Source of the DNA: DYRB01 sp963845265
GTDB lineage: Bacteria > Pseudomonadota > Gammaproteobacteria > Chromatiales > Chromatiaceae
Length of the DNA: 64,000 nucleotides
Assembly (NCBI GenBank): GCA_963845265.1
Contig: CAWJRN010000007.1
Location: forward strand, 124,001 to 188,000
Direction: 5' to 3'
Position numbers and translations under genes: made by a program. This document shows positions 1 through 9,370 of the stretch, in pieces. Under the pieces are notes generated by a model that saw only the letters and a list, made by a program, of their open reading frames with translations, was not told the origin of the DNA and did not search any database. Position 1 is the first letter of the stretch; each line of letters starts with the position of its first letter.

Positions 1-52
1 GCTTGCCGGTCTCTTGGCGCACATCTCGGAGTCGGAGGCGGGCGAGCCATGA
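1..52 (+). CDS. 3' end of an upstream gene, probably MrpB/MbxF-like
   Basis: Only the last 16 codons are present, ending LAGLLAHISESEAGEP and a TGA at 50-52. The stop overlaps the ATG of the next gene as ATGA, the coupling used all through this operon. The peptide is too short to identify by itself. In Mrp antiporters and in archaeal Mbx/MBS clusters the gene before the MrpC-like subunit is MrpB-like, so that is the expectation from position only. Confidence 0.4.
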   Translation, partial: LAGLLAHISESEAGEP

Positions 53-528
53 TCCCCTTGTCCCTGGAAACCATCTTCTACACCGGCGCCATCGGCCTGG
101 TGGTGATCGGCGCCTTTGGCCTGGTCCTGTCCAGTCACTTGCTGCGCATGGTGCTGGCCCTGTCGGTGGCCGAGGCCGGCGGTAACCTCCTGCTGGTGCT
201 GGCGGGCTACCGGGGCGAGGCCATCGCGCCCATCCTCGGCTATGCGGCCCCCGGTACGGCCATGGTCGACCCAGTCCCCCAGGCCCTGGTCCTGACGGCC
301 ATCGTGATAGGCGTTGGGGTCCAGGCCCTGGCGGTGGCGGTGCTGATTCGCATCTACCGCGCCTATGGGACCCTGGATCTACGCGACTTGGTGGACCACA
401 TGCAGGGCGATATCGCCAAGGCCGCCGGCACGCCGCGCTCCGCCAGCACCCATGCGCCGGTCGGCAAGCGGCCTCTGCCGCACATCCCGGCACTGGCGTC
501 CCATCAGCATCGGGGGGTAAGGCCATGA
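49..528 (+). CDS. MrpC/NuoK-like membrane subunit of a complex I-related complex
   Basis: The protein has 159 residues with three hydrophobic segments at about 8-28, 32-52 and 80-105, as in the MrpC/MnhC and NuoK (ND4L) families. A polar tail of about 45 residues follows the last helix. Subunits of this type form part of the ion-translocating membrane arm next to the MrpD-like subunits. The start ATG overlaps the previous stop, and its own stop overlaps the next gene by four bases, so translation is probably coupled. The segment around VLTAIVIGVGVQALAVAVLI is typical of MrpC. By position it corresponds to MbxG of the Pyrococcus MBS complex. The role in this organism is inferred. Confidence 0.8.
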   Translation: MIPLSLETIFYTGAIGLVVIGAFGLVLSSHLLRMVLALSVAEAGGNLLLVLAGYRGEAIAPILGYAAPGTAMVDPVPQALVLTAIVIGVGVQALAVAVLIRIYRAYGTLDLRDLVDHMQGDIAKAAGTPRSASTHAPVGKRPLPHIPALASHQHRGVRP

Positions 529-2030
529 GTACCACGACCCTGGCCTGGGCGGCGAACCCGGTCCTGCCCATCGTTCTGCCGCTGTTGGCGGCCTTCCTGC
601 TGCAACCCCTGGCGCGGGTCTCCGCCATTCTGGCTCGGGTGTTGGGTCCGGCGGTCCTGGTGGCGGGCGCCTGGGTGCTGTTCCAGCTTTGGACCACGCA
701 CGGCGGCGAACCCTTCTCAGTCACCCTGGGCGGCTTTGCGGCGCCCATGGGCATCGTCCTCTATGTGGATCGCATCGCCCTGCTCTTTGCCGCCGCGGTA
801 CCGACCTTCGTCCTCCTGTTCTGGCCCTGGTTCCAATCCGGCGAGGCCGGGGTGCGGGAATCGGCCCTGCTGCTGCTCCTGACTGCGGCGGTGACGGGCC
901 TGGCCCTGTCCGGGGACATCTTCAACATCTACGTCTTCTATGAGCTGGCCGCCGTGGCCTCTTTCGGGCTGGTGACGGTCCACGCCACCGGTCGGGCCTA
1001 TGTAGCCACCATCCGATACCTGCTTCAGAGCGCCTTCGGGTCCCTGTTGGCCCTCATCGGCATCGCCATCCTCTATACGAAGACCGGCACCCTGAACCTT
1101 GCCCAACTGGCACAGTTGGCCCCCACCACCCTGAATGATCCCCTGGGCTTGGCCTCCTTCGCCCTGATGCTCATCGGCTTCGGGGTCAAGGGCGAGCTGT
1201 TCCCGGTGAACACCTGGGTGCCGGAGGTCTACGCGACGGCCCCCGCTCGGGTCTCGGCCCTGCTCGGCGGTCTGGTCTCCAAGCTGGCGGTCCTGGTGGT
1301 GGTGCGGCTCCTGGTGCTGGTCTTCGCGCAGACCGAGGCGTCCCTCCTCCTGTTGGTCCTGGGGGTGCTCGGCATGATCAGCGGCGAGCTGTCCGCCTGG
1401 CGGGCCAAGGACTTCCCGCGCATGTTGGCCTTTTCGTCTATCGGCCAGCTCGGCATGGTGTTCATCGCCTTCTCCCTGTCCGGGGAGATCGGCATCCTCG
1501 CCGGGCTGGCGGTGGCCTTACATCACCTGGTGGTCAAGTCCGGGTTCTTCGCCCTAGCGAGCCGCTGGGGTGGGTCCCTGGATGCCCTCTCTGGCCTGGG
1601 GCGGCGCTCACCCCTGGCCGGTGCCATCTTTGTCCTGTTCGCCTTGTCGCTCATCGGCGTGCCGCCCTTGCCGGGCTTCTGGACCAAGCTGATCGTGCTG
1701 GTGGCTTTGGCCCAGCAGGGTCCGATGGAGTTGGCTGCCATGGGGGCGATCCTGGTGGTGACGGCCATCGAGGCCAACTACCTCTTCCGCCTGGCGGTGG
1801 TGCTCTATCGCAATGATGAGGCGGAGCCTGCCCAGGCCCAAGCCTTCACCCCGTCCCTCGGGGCTGGCCTCGTGGCGCCCCTGCTGGCCCTGGTCCTACT
1901 GGGCGCGACCGTGGCCATCGTCCCGGTCACCGAGGGGTTGCGCACCGTGGCCCGGCAGACCGTGGACGTGGCTGCCTATGTCAACGCCGTCTTCCCGTCC
2001 GCCCAACCGCCCCTCGCCCGGAAGGATTGA
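525..2030 (+). CDS. MrpD/NuoN-like antiporter-type subunit (first of two)
   Basis: This 501-residue polytopic membrane protein belongs to the NuoL/M/N-MrpA/D family of ion-translocating subunits. It keeps the glutamate of the TM5-type segment (FYELAAVASF) and the lysine of the TM7-type segment (GFGVKGELFPVNTWVPE), which form the conserved proton-channel pair. SSIGQLGMVF matches the usual broken-helix region. ATGA-type overlaps link it to the genes on both sides. Two consecutive antiporter-like subunits in front of a NuoH-like gene is the arrangement of MbxH-MbxH' in sulfane reductase. The conserved Glu and Lys suggest an active ion pump rather than a structural relic. The ion cannot be read from the sequence. 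Confidence 0.85.
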   Translation: MSTTTLAWAANPVLPIVLPLLAAFLLQPLARVSAILARVLGPAVLVAGAWVLFQLWTTHGGEPFSVTLGGFAAPMGIVLYVDRIALLFAAAVPTFVLLFWPWFQSGEAGVRESALLLLLTAAVTGLALSGDIFNIYVFYELAAVASFGLVTVHATGRAYVATIRYLLQSAFGSLLALIGIAILYTKTGTLNLAQLAQLAPTTLNDPLGLASFALMLIGFGVKGELFPVNTWVPEVYATAPARVSALLGGLVSKLAVLVVVRLLVLVFAQTEASLLLLVLGVLGMISGELSAWRAKDFPRMLAFSSIGQLGMVFIAFSLSGEIGILAGLAVALHHLVVKSGFFALASRWGGSLDALSGLGRRSPLAGAIFVLFALSLIGVPPLPGFWTKLIVLVALAQQGPMELAAMGAILVVTAIEANYLFRLAVVLYRNDEAEPAQAQAFTPSLGAGLVAPLLALVLLGATVAIVPVTEGLRTVARQTVDVAAYVNAVFPSAQPPLARKD

Positions 2031-3901
2031 CCATGACGTCCCTCGACCTGCTGTTTCTCGTCTCGGGCCTGACCCTGGTCGTCGCCCTGGCTGCTGGCCG
2101 GTGGCGCCTCGCCGGACCGCTGCTGGTGGTGCTCTATGGTGCTCAGTTCGCGGCCCTGATCCACACCGGAACCCTGTTCGGCGACCCTGTGACCGCGTCT
2201 TTTGGTGTCACGGTGCTGGATCAACCCATGCATTGGCGCTACGACGCCCTGTCCTGGTTCTTCGCCATGATCACCATCGGCGCCGGCTTCTTCTCCGCCT
2301 GGTATGCCGCCGGGGCTTGGGCGGGCGCCTACGCGAAGGACGGGCATAGCCCATGGTTGTTCCATGTGGCTCTGGCCGCCAATGTGTTCGCCATGGTGGT
2401 GCTCCTAGGTAGCGGCGACTTCCTGTCCCTGTTCCTTGGTTGGGAGCTGGTGAGCTGGGCGAGTTTCCTGTTGATGGCCATCGGTGGTCCACTCGCCGGT
2501 CGCGCGGCCCTGCGCTATCTGACCTACGCCTTTAGCGGGGCCATGGCCATCCTCGGCGCCATGGCGCTGCTCTACACCGCGGCAGGGTCTCTGGAATACG
2601 CTGCGGTTGTGGCCGCCATCCCCTCGCTTTCCACCGTCCAGGTGTCGGTGCTGATCGCCCTGTTGGGCGGCGGTTTCGGGGTCAAGATGGGTCTGCTGCC
2701 CTTCCACCTCTGGCAGGCCGCGGCCTATGCGGAGACCCCAGGACCAGGCTCCGCCTTCCTGGGAGCCATCTCGGCGCGCATGGGGCTCTATGCCATCGTC
2801 GTGGTCATCGTGGGCATGATCGGTGTCGCCCGGCTGGTGTCCATGGAGATCCCCTATACCTTCATGAGCGCCCGGGACCTGATCGCCTGGATCGCCGTGC
2901 TGACCGTGATCCTGCCCACCTACACGGCCTTGCAGCAGCACGACGCCCGCTATCTGCTTGCCTGGCACGGCATCGGACAGGGGGGCTACATGCTCCTGGG
3001 CCTGGTGGTGGGCAACGCCGTGGGTAGCGCCGGCGGCCTGCTGCACATCTTCACCTACGCCATCACCCAGGCGGCCCTGCTGATGGCGGTCTTCGCCGTC
3101 CTGCACCGCACCGGGACCACGGACCTGAACAAGCTCGGTGGCTTGGTGACGCGCATGCCGCTGACCTTCCTGGTCCTGTTGATCGGCATCATCAGCCTGG
3201 CGGGTCTGCCGCCCATGGGCGGCTTCGTCTCCAAGTGGATGGTCTATCGGTCCCTGATCACGGAGGGTATGCCTCTGCTCTTCGTCGGCGCCATCGTCGG
3301 CACCCTGGGCACTATCCTGTCGGTCTACAAGCTGATCCACAACATCTTCCTCGGTCAGTTGCGCCTGGAGCACGTCGAGGTGCGCGAGGCGCCCCTGTCC
3401 ATGCTGGTGCCCATGCTGGGCCTGGCGACCCTGATTTTCCTGACGGGCTTCATCCCCGGGCCGGCCATCGCCTGGGTGGCCGAGGTGCAGCGCCTGGTGG
3501 GCCTGCCGGTGGTGCAGTTCAACCTGGGTGGGGTCGTGGACCCACGGGGCGGGCTGGACATGATCTGGCTGGTGAGCGTCCTGATGGCCGGTTTCGGTGT
3601 TGGCGCCTTGGTCTTCTATGGCTTCGGCGGCAAGTCCCGGCAGGTCCATCAGCTCGACAACTATGCCGGCGGCCACTTCCTGACCGCGGAGGTGCGCTAC
3701 CAGTACAGCGACAACTTCTACGCCGGGCTGATGCACCTGATCGGGCCCTGGTACCGTGGCGCCTTCCTCTGGCTGGAGGGGTCCGTGGCGGCGGTGGTGG
3801 ACTTCCTCTCATACGCCATGAACTGGGTCTACCGTTCCATCCAACCCCTGCTCTTCCTGCTCGCGACGGCCGTCGCGATGCTGGTCTGGGCCGCTGTCTG
3901 A
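2027..3901 (+). CDS. NuoL/MrpA/HyfB-like antiporter-type subunit (second of two)
   Basis: The protein has 624 residues and a typical antiporter-like core. It includes the channel glutamate in LGWELVSWASF, the lysine in GFGVKMGLLPFHLWQ and WHGIGQGGYMLLGLV. About 110 extra residues follow residue 510: a membrane segment, a soluble part containing YRYQYSDNFYAGL-like sequence, and a final hydrophobic segment. Such an extension could pack along the membrane arm like the lateral helix of NuoL, which is inference. The start overlaps the previous stop by four bases. Together with the preceding gene it gives the complex two antiporter-type modules. Confidence 0.85.
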   Translation: MTMTSLDLLFLVSGLTLVVALAAGRWRLAGPLLVVLYGAQFAALIHTGTLFGDPVTASFGVTVLDQPMHWRYDALSWFFAMITIGAGFFSAWYAAGAWAGAYAKDGHSPWLFHVALAANVFAMVVLLGSGDFLSLFLGWELVSWASFLLMAIGGPLAGRAALRYLTYAFSGAMAILGAMALLYTAAGSLEYAAVVAAIPSLSTVQVSVLIALLGGGFGVKMGLLPFHLWQAAAYAETPGPGSAFLGAISARMGLYAIVVVIVGMIGVARLVSMEIPYTFMSARDLIAWIAVLTVILPTYTALQQHDARYLLAWHGIGQGGYMLLGLVVGNAVGSAGGLLHIFTYAITQAALLMAVFAVLHRTGTTDLNKLGGLVTRMPLTFLVLLIGIISLAGLPPMGGFVSKWMVYRSLITEGMPLLFVGAIVGTLGTILSVYKLIHNIFLGQLRLEHVEVREAPLSMLVPMLGLATLIFLTGFIPGPAIAWVAEVQRLVGLPVVQFNLGGVVDPRGGLDMIWLVSVLMAGFGVGALVFYGFGGKSRQVHQLDNYAGGHFLTAEVRYQYSDNFYAGLMHLIGPWYRGAFLWLEGSVAAVVDFLSYAMNWVYRSIQPLLFLLATAVAMLVWAAV

Positions 3902-3916
3902 CCCGAGGTGCCCGAG

Positions 3917-4816
3917 ATGGAATGGACAGAACTCGCCCTTGAATTGGTCCTGATGCCGCTGGTGGCGTTCATCGTCGGCATGGCCATGGTGCTGATGATG
4001 CGCAAGATCGCCGCCAAGCTGCAGAGGCGCATCGGCCCGCCGCTGCTCCAGCCGCTCTACGATATCGTCAAGCTCCACTCGAAGGAGACCCAGGTCTCCC
4101 ACGGTCTGATCCACGAGATCGGCATCGTCATGGCCATCGGCGGCTATGTGGCCGCGGAGACCCTGTTGCCGGTGCCAGGCATGAACGGGATCGCGGCCCA
4201 GGGCGGGCTCATCGCCCTGCTCTACATGACCATGATCCCCTCCCTGGGTCTGGCCCTGGGGGTAGGGCAGTGCGCCAACCCCAACGGTTCCATCGGTATC
4301 TCCCGGGCCCTGACCGCTATGATGGCCTACGACGTGCCCCTCGTGATCGTGATCTTCGGTGTGGCCACCCACTACGGGACCATCAATCTGGTGGACATGA
4401 TCGCCGTCCAGCAGGCCGGCGGTCCGGCCACTTGGGGCGTGACCCAGATGCCCTTGCTCGCCATCGCCGGGCTCTTCGCCCTGCAAGGCATGCTTGGCAA
4501 GCACCCCTTCGAGATCTATGTCGCCCCGGCGGAGATCGCCACCGGCCCCATGGTCGAGATGGGCGGCAAGTTCCTCGGCGGACTCTTCGTCATGCAGTGC
4601 TTCCAGCTCTACACGGGTTCGGTGCTCTACGTGACCCTGTTCCTGGGCGGCGGGGAGAACTGGGCGACCTTCCTGCTGAAGAGCTTCGCGGTGTTGGCCA
4701 TCCCCGTATCCATCGCCATGGTCTTTCCGCGTTATCGCACCGAGGACCTGGTGCGTCTGTTGTGGAAGTGGCCGGTGATGCTGGGTCTCTTGGGGCTGGC
4801 CTTCATCGTCCGTTAG
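3917..4816 (+). CDS. NuoH/MbxM-like membrane subunit
   Basis: This 299-residue subunit of the NuoH/HycD family anchors the hydrophilic arm to the membrane. The signature RRIGPPLLQPLYDIVKL lies near residues 35-52, and PFEIYVAPAEIATGP, the loop facing the quinone/NiFe-site cavity, is near 196-210. Both are conserved in group-4 hydrogenases and complex I. I chose the ATG at 3917 because GAGG lies about nine bases upstream. A GTG at 3908 would add three residues but leaves no room for a ribosome site. A gap of about 130 bases before the next gene holds nothing recognisable. Confidence 0.85.
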   Translation: MEWTELALELVLMPLVAFIVGMAMVLMMRKIAAKLQRRIGPPLLQPLYDIVKLHSKETQVSHGLIHEIGIVMAIGGYVAAETLLPVPGMNGIAAQGGLIALLYMTMIPSLGLALGVGQCANPNGSIGISRALTAMMAYDVPLVIVIFGVATHYGTINLVDMIAVQQAGGPATWGVTQMPLLAIAGLFALQGMLGKHPFEIYVAPAEIATGPMVEMGGKFLGGLFVMQCFQLYTGSVLYVTLFLGGGENWATFLLKSFAVLAIPVSIAMVFPRYRTEDLVRLLWKWPVMLGLLGLAFIVR

Positions 4817-4947
4817 GGGCGGCGGCTGGGGGGAACCTGCCACGACTTCTTAGGATCGACAGATTCGCCCGTTGAATTGCCGCGGGACGCACGAATGTCT
4901 CATTGGTTGCAAACCGCCAGCCGTCATCGCTCGTTAGGGGGTACCCC

Positions 4948-5691
4948 ATGACATCACTGATCAAGCCCGCGTCGCCAGGTGCGACCCTTCCGGTGGCGCC
5001 GGGAACCAAGCGGACCAATCCGCTTGCCAATGTCTTCGACGAGCTGATCAACTTCGCCCGGTCGCGCTCCTTGTTCATGCTGCATTACTGCACCGGCTGT
5101 GGCGCGGTGGAGCTGCCGCCGGCCATGACCTCGCGCTTCGACATGGAGCGTCTGGGCATCCAGCCCATGGTCTCGCCGCGCCAGGCGGATATCCTGCTGG
5201 TCACGGGTTATGTCTCGGTCAAGACGCTGAAGCGGGTCATCCTGACCTATGAGCAGATGACCGGACCCAAGTACGTCATCGGCATCTGCTCATGCACGGT
5301 GAACGGCGGCATGTACTGGCAGAGCTACGCCACAGCCAAGAAGCTCAACGACTACTTGCCCGTGGACATCTATATCGCCGGTTGTATGCCGCGTCCAGAG
5401 GCGGTCATTGCCGGGCTGCGCGACCTGATCGAGAACATCAAGCGCGGCGAGGCCAACTCCTGGAGAGACTATTACCAGCGCTACGATCACTATTTGGGTC
5501 ATCAGCAGCGCCTCTTCGGCGAGGACTGGCAGACGCCCACGGACGTGATCGGCGAGGCCCAGCACTACGGCATGTTCGGCCCTCAGACCCTGGGCGAGCA
5601 CACGGCCCTGCTGGAGCAGCACCAGAGGCCCCTGGAGGCCCTGGAGATGAAGTTCGAGATCCCGAAGTTGGAACGGCCCCATCGGTCTTGA
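4948..5691 (+). CDS. NuoB/MbxJ-like [4Fe-4S] subunit
   Basis: This 247-residue member of the NuoB / small-hydrogenase family carries the cluster that donates electrons to the active-site subunit. The first ligand pair is Cys48-x2-Cys51 in HYCTGCGAVE, the hydrogenase-like spacing, whereas complex I NuoB has adjacent cysteines. Further ligands are Cys114/Cys116 (GICSCTVNGG) and Cys146 (AGCMPRPEA). The start at 4948 follows a GGGGG about six bases upstream. An open frame from 4903 exists but has no such site. A C-terminal extension of about 75 residues beyond the core is rich in charged and aromatic residues. A 70-base gap separates it from the next gene. Confidence 0.85.
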   Translation: MTSLIKPASPGATLPVAPGTKRTNPLANVFDELINFARSRSLFMLHYCTGCGAVELPPAMTSRFDMERLGIQPMVSPRQADILLVTGYVSVKTLKRVILTYEQMTGPKYVIGICSCTVNGGMYWQSYATAKKLNDYLPVDIYIAGCMPRPEAVIAGLRDLIENIKRGEANSWRDYYQRYDHYLGHQQRLFGEDWQTPTDVIGEAQHYGMFGPQTLGEHTALLEQHQRPLEALEMKFEIPKLERPHRS

Positions 5692-5761
5692 GTCCGGCCG
5701 GAGTCTGTAGTCTTTTCTCCGATCGCTGTTAAACGGCGACCGGGACCGGAGCGGTAACCCT

Positions 5762-6340
5762 ATGAGCAAAGAGATGTCGACCTGGTTGGACAAACTCCTC
5801 CAGGAACTGGACGGGATCGAGTTCCGCCGCAAGAGCGACCGCCGGCTGCGTGCCGACGTGGCCGCGGATGCCCTGCCTGCCCTGCTGGAATTGCTGAAGG
5901 GGCGGGCTTCCTACGTGCACCTGTCGGCCATCACCTGTGTGGACTGGATCGACGAGGGCGAGTTCGAACTGGTCTATCACGTCTGGTCCTACGAGCTGCA
6001 ATCCCTGGTGTCGGTCCATACCCGTATCCCGCGGGAGCCGGGGCGCTACATCTCCGTCTACGACATCTACATGCCGGCGGCCTTCTTCGAGCGCGACATC
6101 CACGAGATGTTCGGCGTCTGGTTCGAGGGCAGCCCGGATATGAGCAAGTTCATCCTCACCGAGTGGGACGGGCCTCCGCCCATGCGCAAGGACTTCGACT
6201 CCGAGGCATGGGTCAACGACCACTTCGACTGGCAGGACTACAACCCGGAGTGGCTGCAAGAACTGGTCGCCAAGGGTGGCGGCGTCACCACCCCCCCCGA
6301 CGAGCAGCGTTTCAGCCGGAGGAATGTCGATGAGACCTGA
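5762..6340 (+). CDS. NuoC/MbxK-like subunit
   Basis: This 192-residue soluble protein of the NuoC (30 kDa) / HycE-N family binds the NuoD-like subunit. The hallmark ERDIHEMFGVWFEG is near residues 109-122 and the later PMRKDF is near 141-146, as in NuoC and MbxK. The gene ends inside the start region of the NuoD-like gene. That subunit is therefore encoded separately rather than fused, as in Mbx. The C-terminal tail after residue 160 is specific to this protein. Confidence 0.85.
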   Translation: MSKEMSTWLDKLLQELDGIEFRRKSDRRLRADVAADALPALLELLKGRASYVHLSAITCVDWIDEGEFELVYHVWSYELQSLVSVHTRIPREPGRYISVYDIYMPAAFFERDIHEMFGVWFEGSPDMSKFILTEWDGPPPMRKDFDSEAWVNDHFDWQDYNPEWLQELVAKGGGVTTPPDEQRFSRRNVDET

Positions 6341-7472
6341 GAATTACGAGGCCCAACGGCATCCGCCGAGCCATGAATACGAGCTGTTCATCGGCCCGAA
6401 CCATCCGGGCATCGAGGGTAACTATGCCTTCAAGCTGCGGCTGAATGGCGATCAGGTCATCGAGGGCAAGGCCGATGCGGGTTACCTGCACCGGGGCTTC
6501 GAGAAGCTCATGGAGGGGCGGCTGTGGATCCAGAACCTGGCCATCACCCCGCGCATCTGCGTTCCTGACCCCGTCCCCATGGAAGTCGCCTACGTCATGG
6601 CGGTGGAGGACCTGTGTGGTCTGGAGGTCCCGGCCCGTGCCCAGTGGTTGCGGGTCATGCAGCTGGAGCTGTCGCGCATCGCCGCGCACCTGTTCACCTT
6701 CGGTGGTCACGCCGCCACCACCGGCATGTACAGCCCCATGTTCTGGGGCATCGCTGACCGCGACCTGGTCTTGGACCTCTTCGAGGAGCTATGCGGCGGG
6801 CGCGTCTACCACATCTACAACATCCCGGGCGGGGTGCGAAGGGAGATGCCGCCGGGCTTCATCGAGCGTGTCTCCAATACCCTCGACTATCTCGAATCCC
6901 GCCTGCCGGACTACGACAATCTGATGTTCACCAATCAGGTCTTCGTGCGGCGTGCTACGGGCACGGGACCAATCAGCCAGGAGCAGGCATTGGAGTGGGG
7001 TGTGACCGGGCCAAACCTGCGTGCCACCGGGCTGAAGTTCGACGTGCGCCGGGACGACCCCTATCTGGTCTATGACCAGCTCGACTTCGACATCCCTACC
7101 GAGGAGGCAGGCGATGCCTGGGCCCGGGCCCTGGTGCGTCGCTCTGAGCTCAAGGAGAGCATCAAGATCGTGCGTCAGGTCATCGCGCGCCTGCCCTCCA
7201 TCCCGGGCCCCATCCGCTGCCCGATTCCCAACCCATTGGCCTGGAATGTCCCGGCCGGGTCGACCTACATCCGGCTCGAATCGTCCAAGGGCGAGCTGGC
7301 TTGGTATGTGGTCTCGAACGGCAAGGAGCGGCCCTATCGGACCCATGTGCGCGGACCCTCTCAGATGCACGCAGTGCAAGTCCTGGAACGACTCTCCGTG
7401 GGCTGCCGGATCGAGGACGTCGCCCAGATCATGTTCTCCCTGGACGCCTGCCCCCCGGAGGTGGATCGCTAA
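6330..7472 (+). CDS. NuoD/MbxL-like large subunit with altered NiFe motifs
   Basis: This 380-residue protein belongs to the NuoD / [NiFe]-hydrogenase large-subunit family. The N-terminal ligand motif, RxCGxC in hydrogenases, here reads RICVPD with Cys77 and Asp80. The C-terminal motif, DPCxxC in hydrogenases, reads DACPPEVDR with Cys374 and Glu377. The first cysteine of each pair is kept and the second is acidic, so a normal NiFe centre is not expected. NuoD of complex I has no cysteine at these places. The protein ends right after EVDR, as NuoD does. The start is ATG 6330, seven bases after GGAGGA. ATG 6324 is too close to that site. I infer an energy-converting hydrogenase-related or sulfane-reductase-type active subunit. 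Confidence 0.85.
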   Translation: MRPENYEAQRHPPSHEYELFIGPNHPGIEGNYAFKLRLNGDQVIEGKADAGYLHRGFEKLMEGRLWIQNLAITPRICVPDPVPMEVAYVMAVEDLCGLEVPARAQWLRVMQLELSRIAAHLFTFGGHAATTGMYSPMFWGIADRDLVLDLFEELCGGRVYHIYNIPGGVRREMPPGFIERVSNTLDYLESRLPDYDNLMFTNQVFVRRATGTGPISQEQALEWGVTGPNLRATGLKFDVRRDDPYLVYDQLDFDIPTEEAGDAWARALVRRSELKESIKIVRQVIARLPSIPGPIRCPIPNPLAWNVPAGSTYIRLESSKGELAWYVVSNGKERPYRTHVRGPSQMHAVQVLERLSVGCRIEDVAQIMFSLDACPPEVDR

Positions 7473-7540
7473 ATGCCCGACATCGACGGCACCATCCTAG
7501 GGCCCGTGACGCTGCGCAGCAGCCTCGATCGGAGGATCTC

Positions 7541-9370
7541 ATGAGCGACATCGACTACAAGGCCAAAGGCAGCATCCTGGCCCCACTGAAGAATCTGTCG
7601 TTCTTCGGGCGCCCGGCGGTCACCGTGCCCCTCGACCCGCGCCCCGCCTCGGCGGTCTACCGCGGTTTCCACCTGAACGACTGGGAGACCTGCGTCGGGT
7701 GCAGCACCTGTCAGAAGGTCTGCGACAACGCCGCCATTACCATGGTGTCTGTCCCCGGCCTGCCCGAGGACCCCGCCAAAGGTATCCGCAACCTGCGCCC
7801 GGCCATCGACTATGGACGCTGTTGCTGGTGCGCCCTTTGTGTGGACCTCTGCCCCACGGGGTCGATCTCCCTGTCGACCGAGTATGTCCATACCTGCGTG
7901 GACGCGGAGCTGGACAGCTACTTTGTCCTGCCCGATGCCAAAGGCATTCACGGTACCCCCTTCCCCAAGGGCTGGGCCAAGTCACCGGACTCCGATCTGG
8001 TGGCGCTGGAGCGCCAGCACATGGAGGAGAAGGCCCCCGAAGCGCGCATCGACAACTTCGACGAGATCGTCGCCGGCTACGATGCCAATCAGGCCATCAT
8101 CGAGGCCTCGCGTTGCGTGCAATGCGGCATGTGCCACGACGCCTGCCCGACGCACATGAACGCCCCGGAGTACATCCGCGCCATCTGGAAGGGCGACCCC
8201 GAGGAGGCGGTGCGCGAGATCTACCGCACCAACCCCTTCGCCCACACCTGCGGGCGCGTCTGTACCCACCGCTGCGAGACCGCCTGCTCCGTTGGCCATC
8301 GCGGCACCCCCATCGCCATCCGCTGGCTCAAGCGCTATGCCATGGACGCGGTCTCCCATGACCGGGTCAAGGAGATCGTCGGCGAGCTGCGTCCGACCTA
8401 CATGACCGGCAAGAAGGTCGCGATCATTGGGGCAGGACCCGCCGGGCTCACCGCAGCCTTCGATCTGGTCAAGGCCGGTCACGCGGTCACGGTGCTGGAG
8501 GCACAGGCCGAGGCCGGCGGCATGACCCGCTATGGCATTCCCTATTACCGCATGCCCGCGGGCGCCCTGGACCAGGACGTAGATGTCATCATCTCCCTCG
8601 GGGTGAAGATCCAATACGAGACCCGGGTCGGTGTCGATGTCACCATGGCCCAGCTCGAGAAGGATTACGACGCCGTGTTGATCGCGGTGGGTCTCTGGAT
8701 GGGTCGCTCCACCCGTATCCCGGGGAGCGACCATGAGGACGTGCGCCGCGCGGTCGACCTGCTGCGCAGCGTCGCCGCCGGGGAGGAGATCGCCGTGCCG
8801 CGCTTCGCCGTGGTCGTGGGCGGCGGCAACGTCGCCATGGACATCGCACGCACCCTGGCCCGGCTCCAGCGCCGCGACTTTGGCGAGGTCAAGGTCACCA
8901 TCGCCGCTCTGGAGGCACGCGAGAAGTTCCTCGCCGATCCGGACGAGGTCAAGGAGGCCCTGGAGGAGGGGATCGTCATCCACGATGCCCACGGTCCCCA
9001 ACAAGTGGTCATGGAGAATGAACGGGTGGCTGGGCTCAAGACCTGGAAGGTCCTGTCCATCTTCGATGAGCAGGGTCGCTTTTCTCCCAGGTACGACGAC
9101 ACCCAGGAGCTGATCCACAAGGCCGAGATGGTCGTCGAGGCCATCGGCCAGGCCGCGGACGTCGGCCTGCTTGGCGAGGCCCTGAAGGAGGCCCTTGAAT
9201 GGAACCGGGGTCGTCTCAAAGTGGATGAGGTCGGGCGGACCTCTGCGGATTGGTTATGGGCCGCAGGTGACATGGTGCGCGGACCTGATGTAGTGTCCGC
9301 CGTAGCCGACGGTCATCGGGTCGCGGACAGCATCAACCACTACCTCGCGTTGCAGGAGAAGGCGGCATGA
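7541..9370 (+). CDS. NuoI-like ferredoxin fused to GltD/NfnB-like FAD oxidoreductase
   Basis: The protein has 609 residues. Residues 45-110 hold two ferredoxin-type [4Fe-4S] motifs, Cys51/54/57/61 and Cys94-104, like NuoI/MbxN. Residues 185-250 hold the cysteine-rich N-domain of GltD-type enzymes (Cys192/195/198/202 and Cys237/241/245/249). GAGPAG at 297-302 is the FAD site and GGGNVAMD at 427-434 the pyridine-nucleotide site. It closes with GDMVRGPDVVSAVADG, the second FAD motif. The start at 7541 follows GGAGG with ideal spacing. GltD homologues usually work with NADPH. The fusion would hard-wire a nucleotide site to the NuoI position of the membrane complex. The direction of electron flow is not known. 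Confidence 0.85.
   Translation: MSDIDYKAKGSILAPLKNLSFFGRPAVTVPLDPRPASAVYRGFHLNDWETCVGCSTCQKVCDNAAITMVSVPGLPEDPAKGIRNLRPAIDYGRCCWCALCVDLCPTGSISLSTEYVHTCVDAELDSYFVLPDAKGIHGTPFPKGWAKSPDSDLVALERQHMEEKAPEARIDNFDEIVAGYDANQAIIEASRCVQCGMCHDACPTHMNAPEYIRAIWKGDPEEAVREIYRTNPFAHTCGRVCTHRCETACSVGHRGTPIAIRWLKRYAMDAVSHDRVKEIVGELRPTYMTGKKVAIIGAGPAGLTAAFDLVKAGHAVTVLEAQAEAGGMTRYGIPYYRMPAGALDQDVDVIISLGVKIQYETRVGVDVTMAQLEKDYDAVLIAVGLWMGRSTRIPGSDHEDVRRAVDLLRSVAAGEEIAVPRFAVVVGGGNVAMDIARTLARLQRRDFGEVKVTIAALEAREKFLADPDEVKEALEEGIVIHDAHGPQQVVMENERVAGLKTWKVLSIFDEQGRFSPRYDDTQELIHKAEMVVEAIGQAADVGLLGEALKEALEWNRGRLKVDEVGRTSADWLWAAGDMVRGPDVVSAVADGHRVADSINHYLALQEKAA

Noticed and set aside
2405..3736. 443-codon minus-strand open frame opposite the second antiporter subunit
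   Set aside because: It is rich in His, Gln, Gly and Asp, the usual antisense shadow of a GC-rich membrane protein gene. The plus strand has a clear family.
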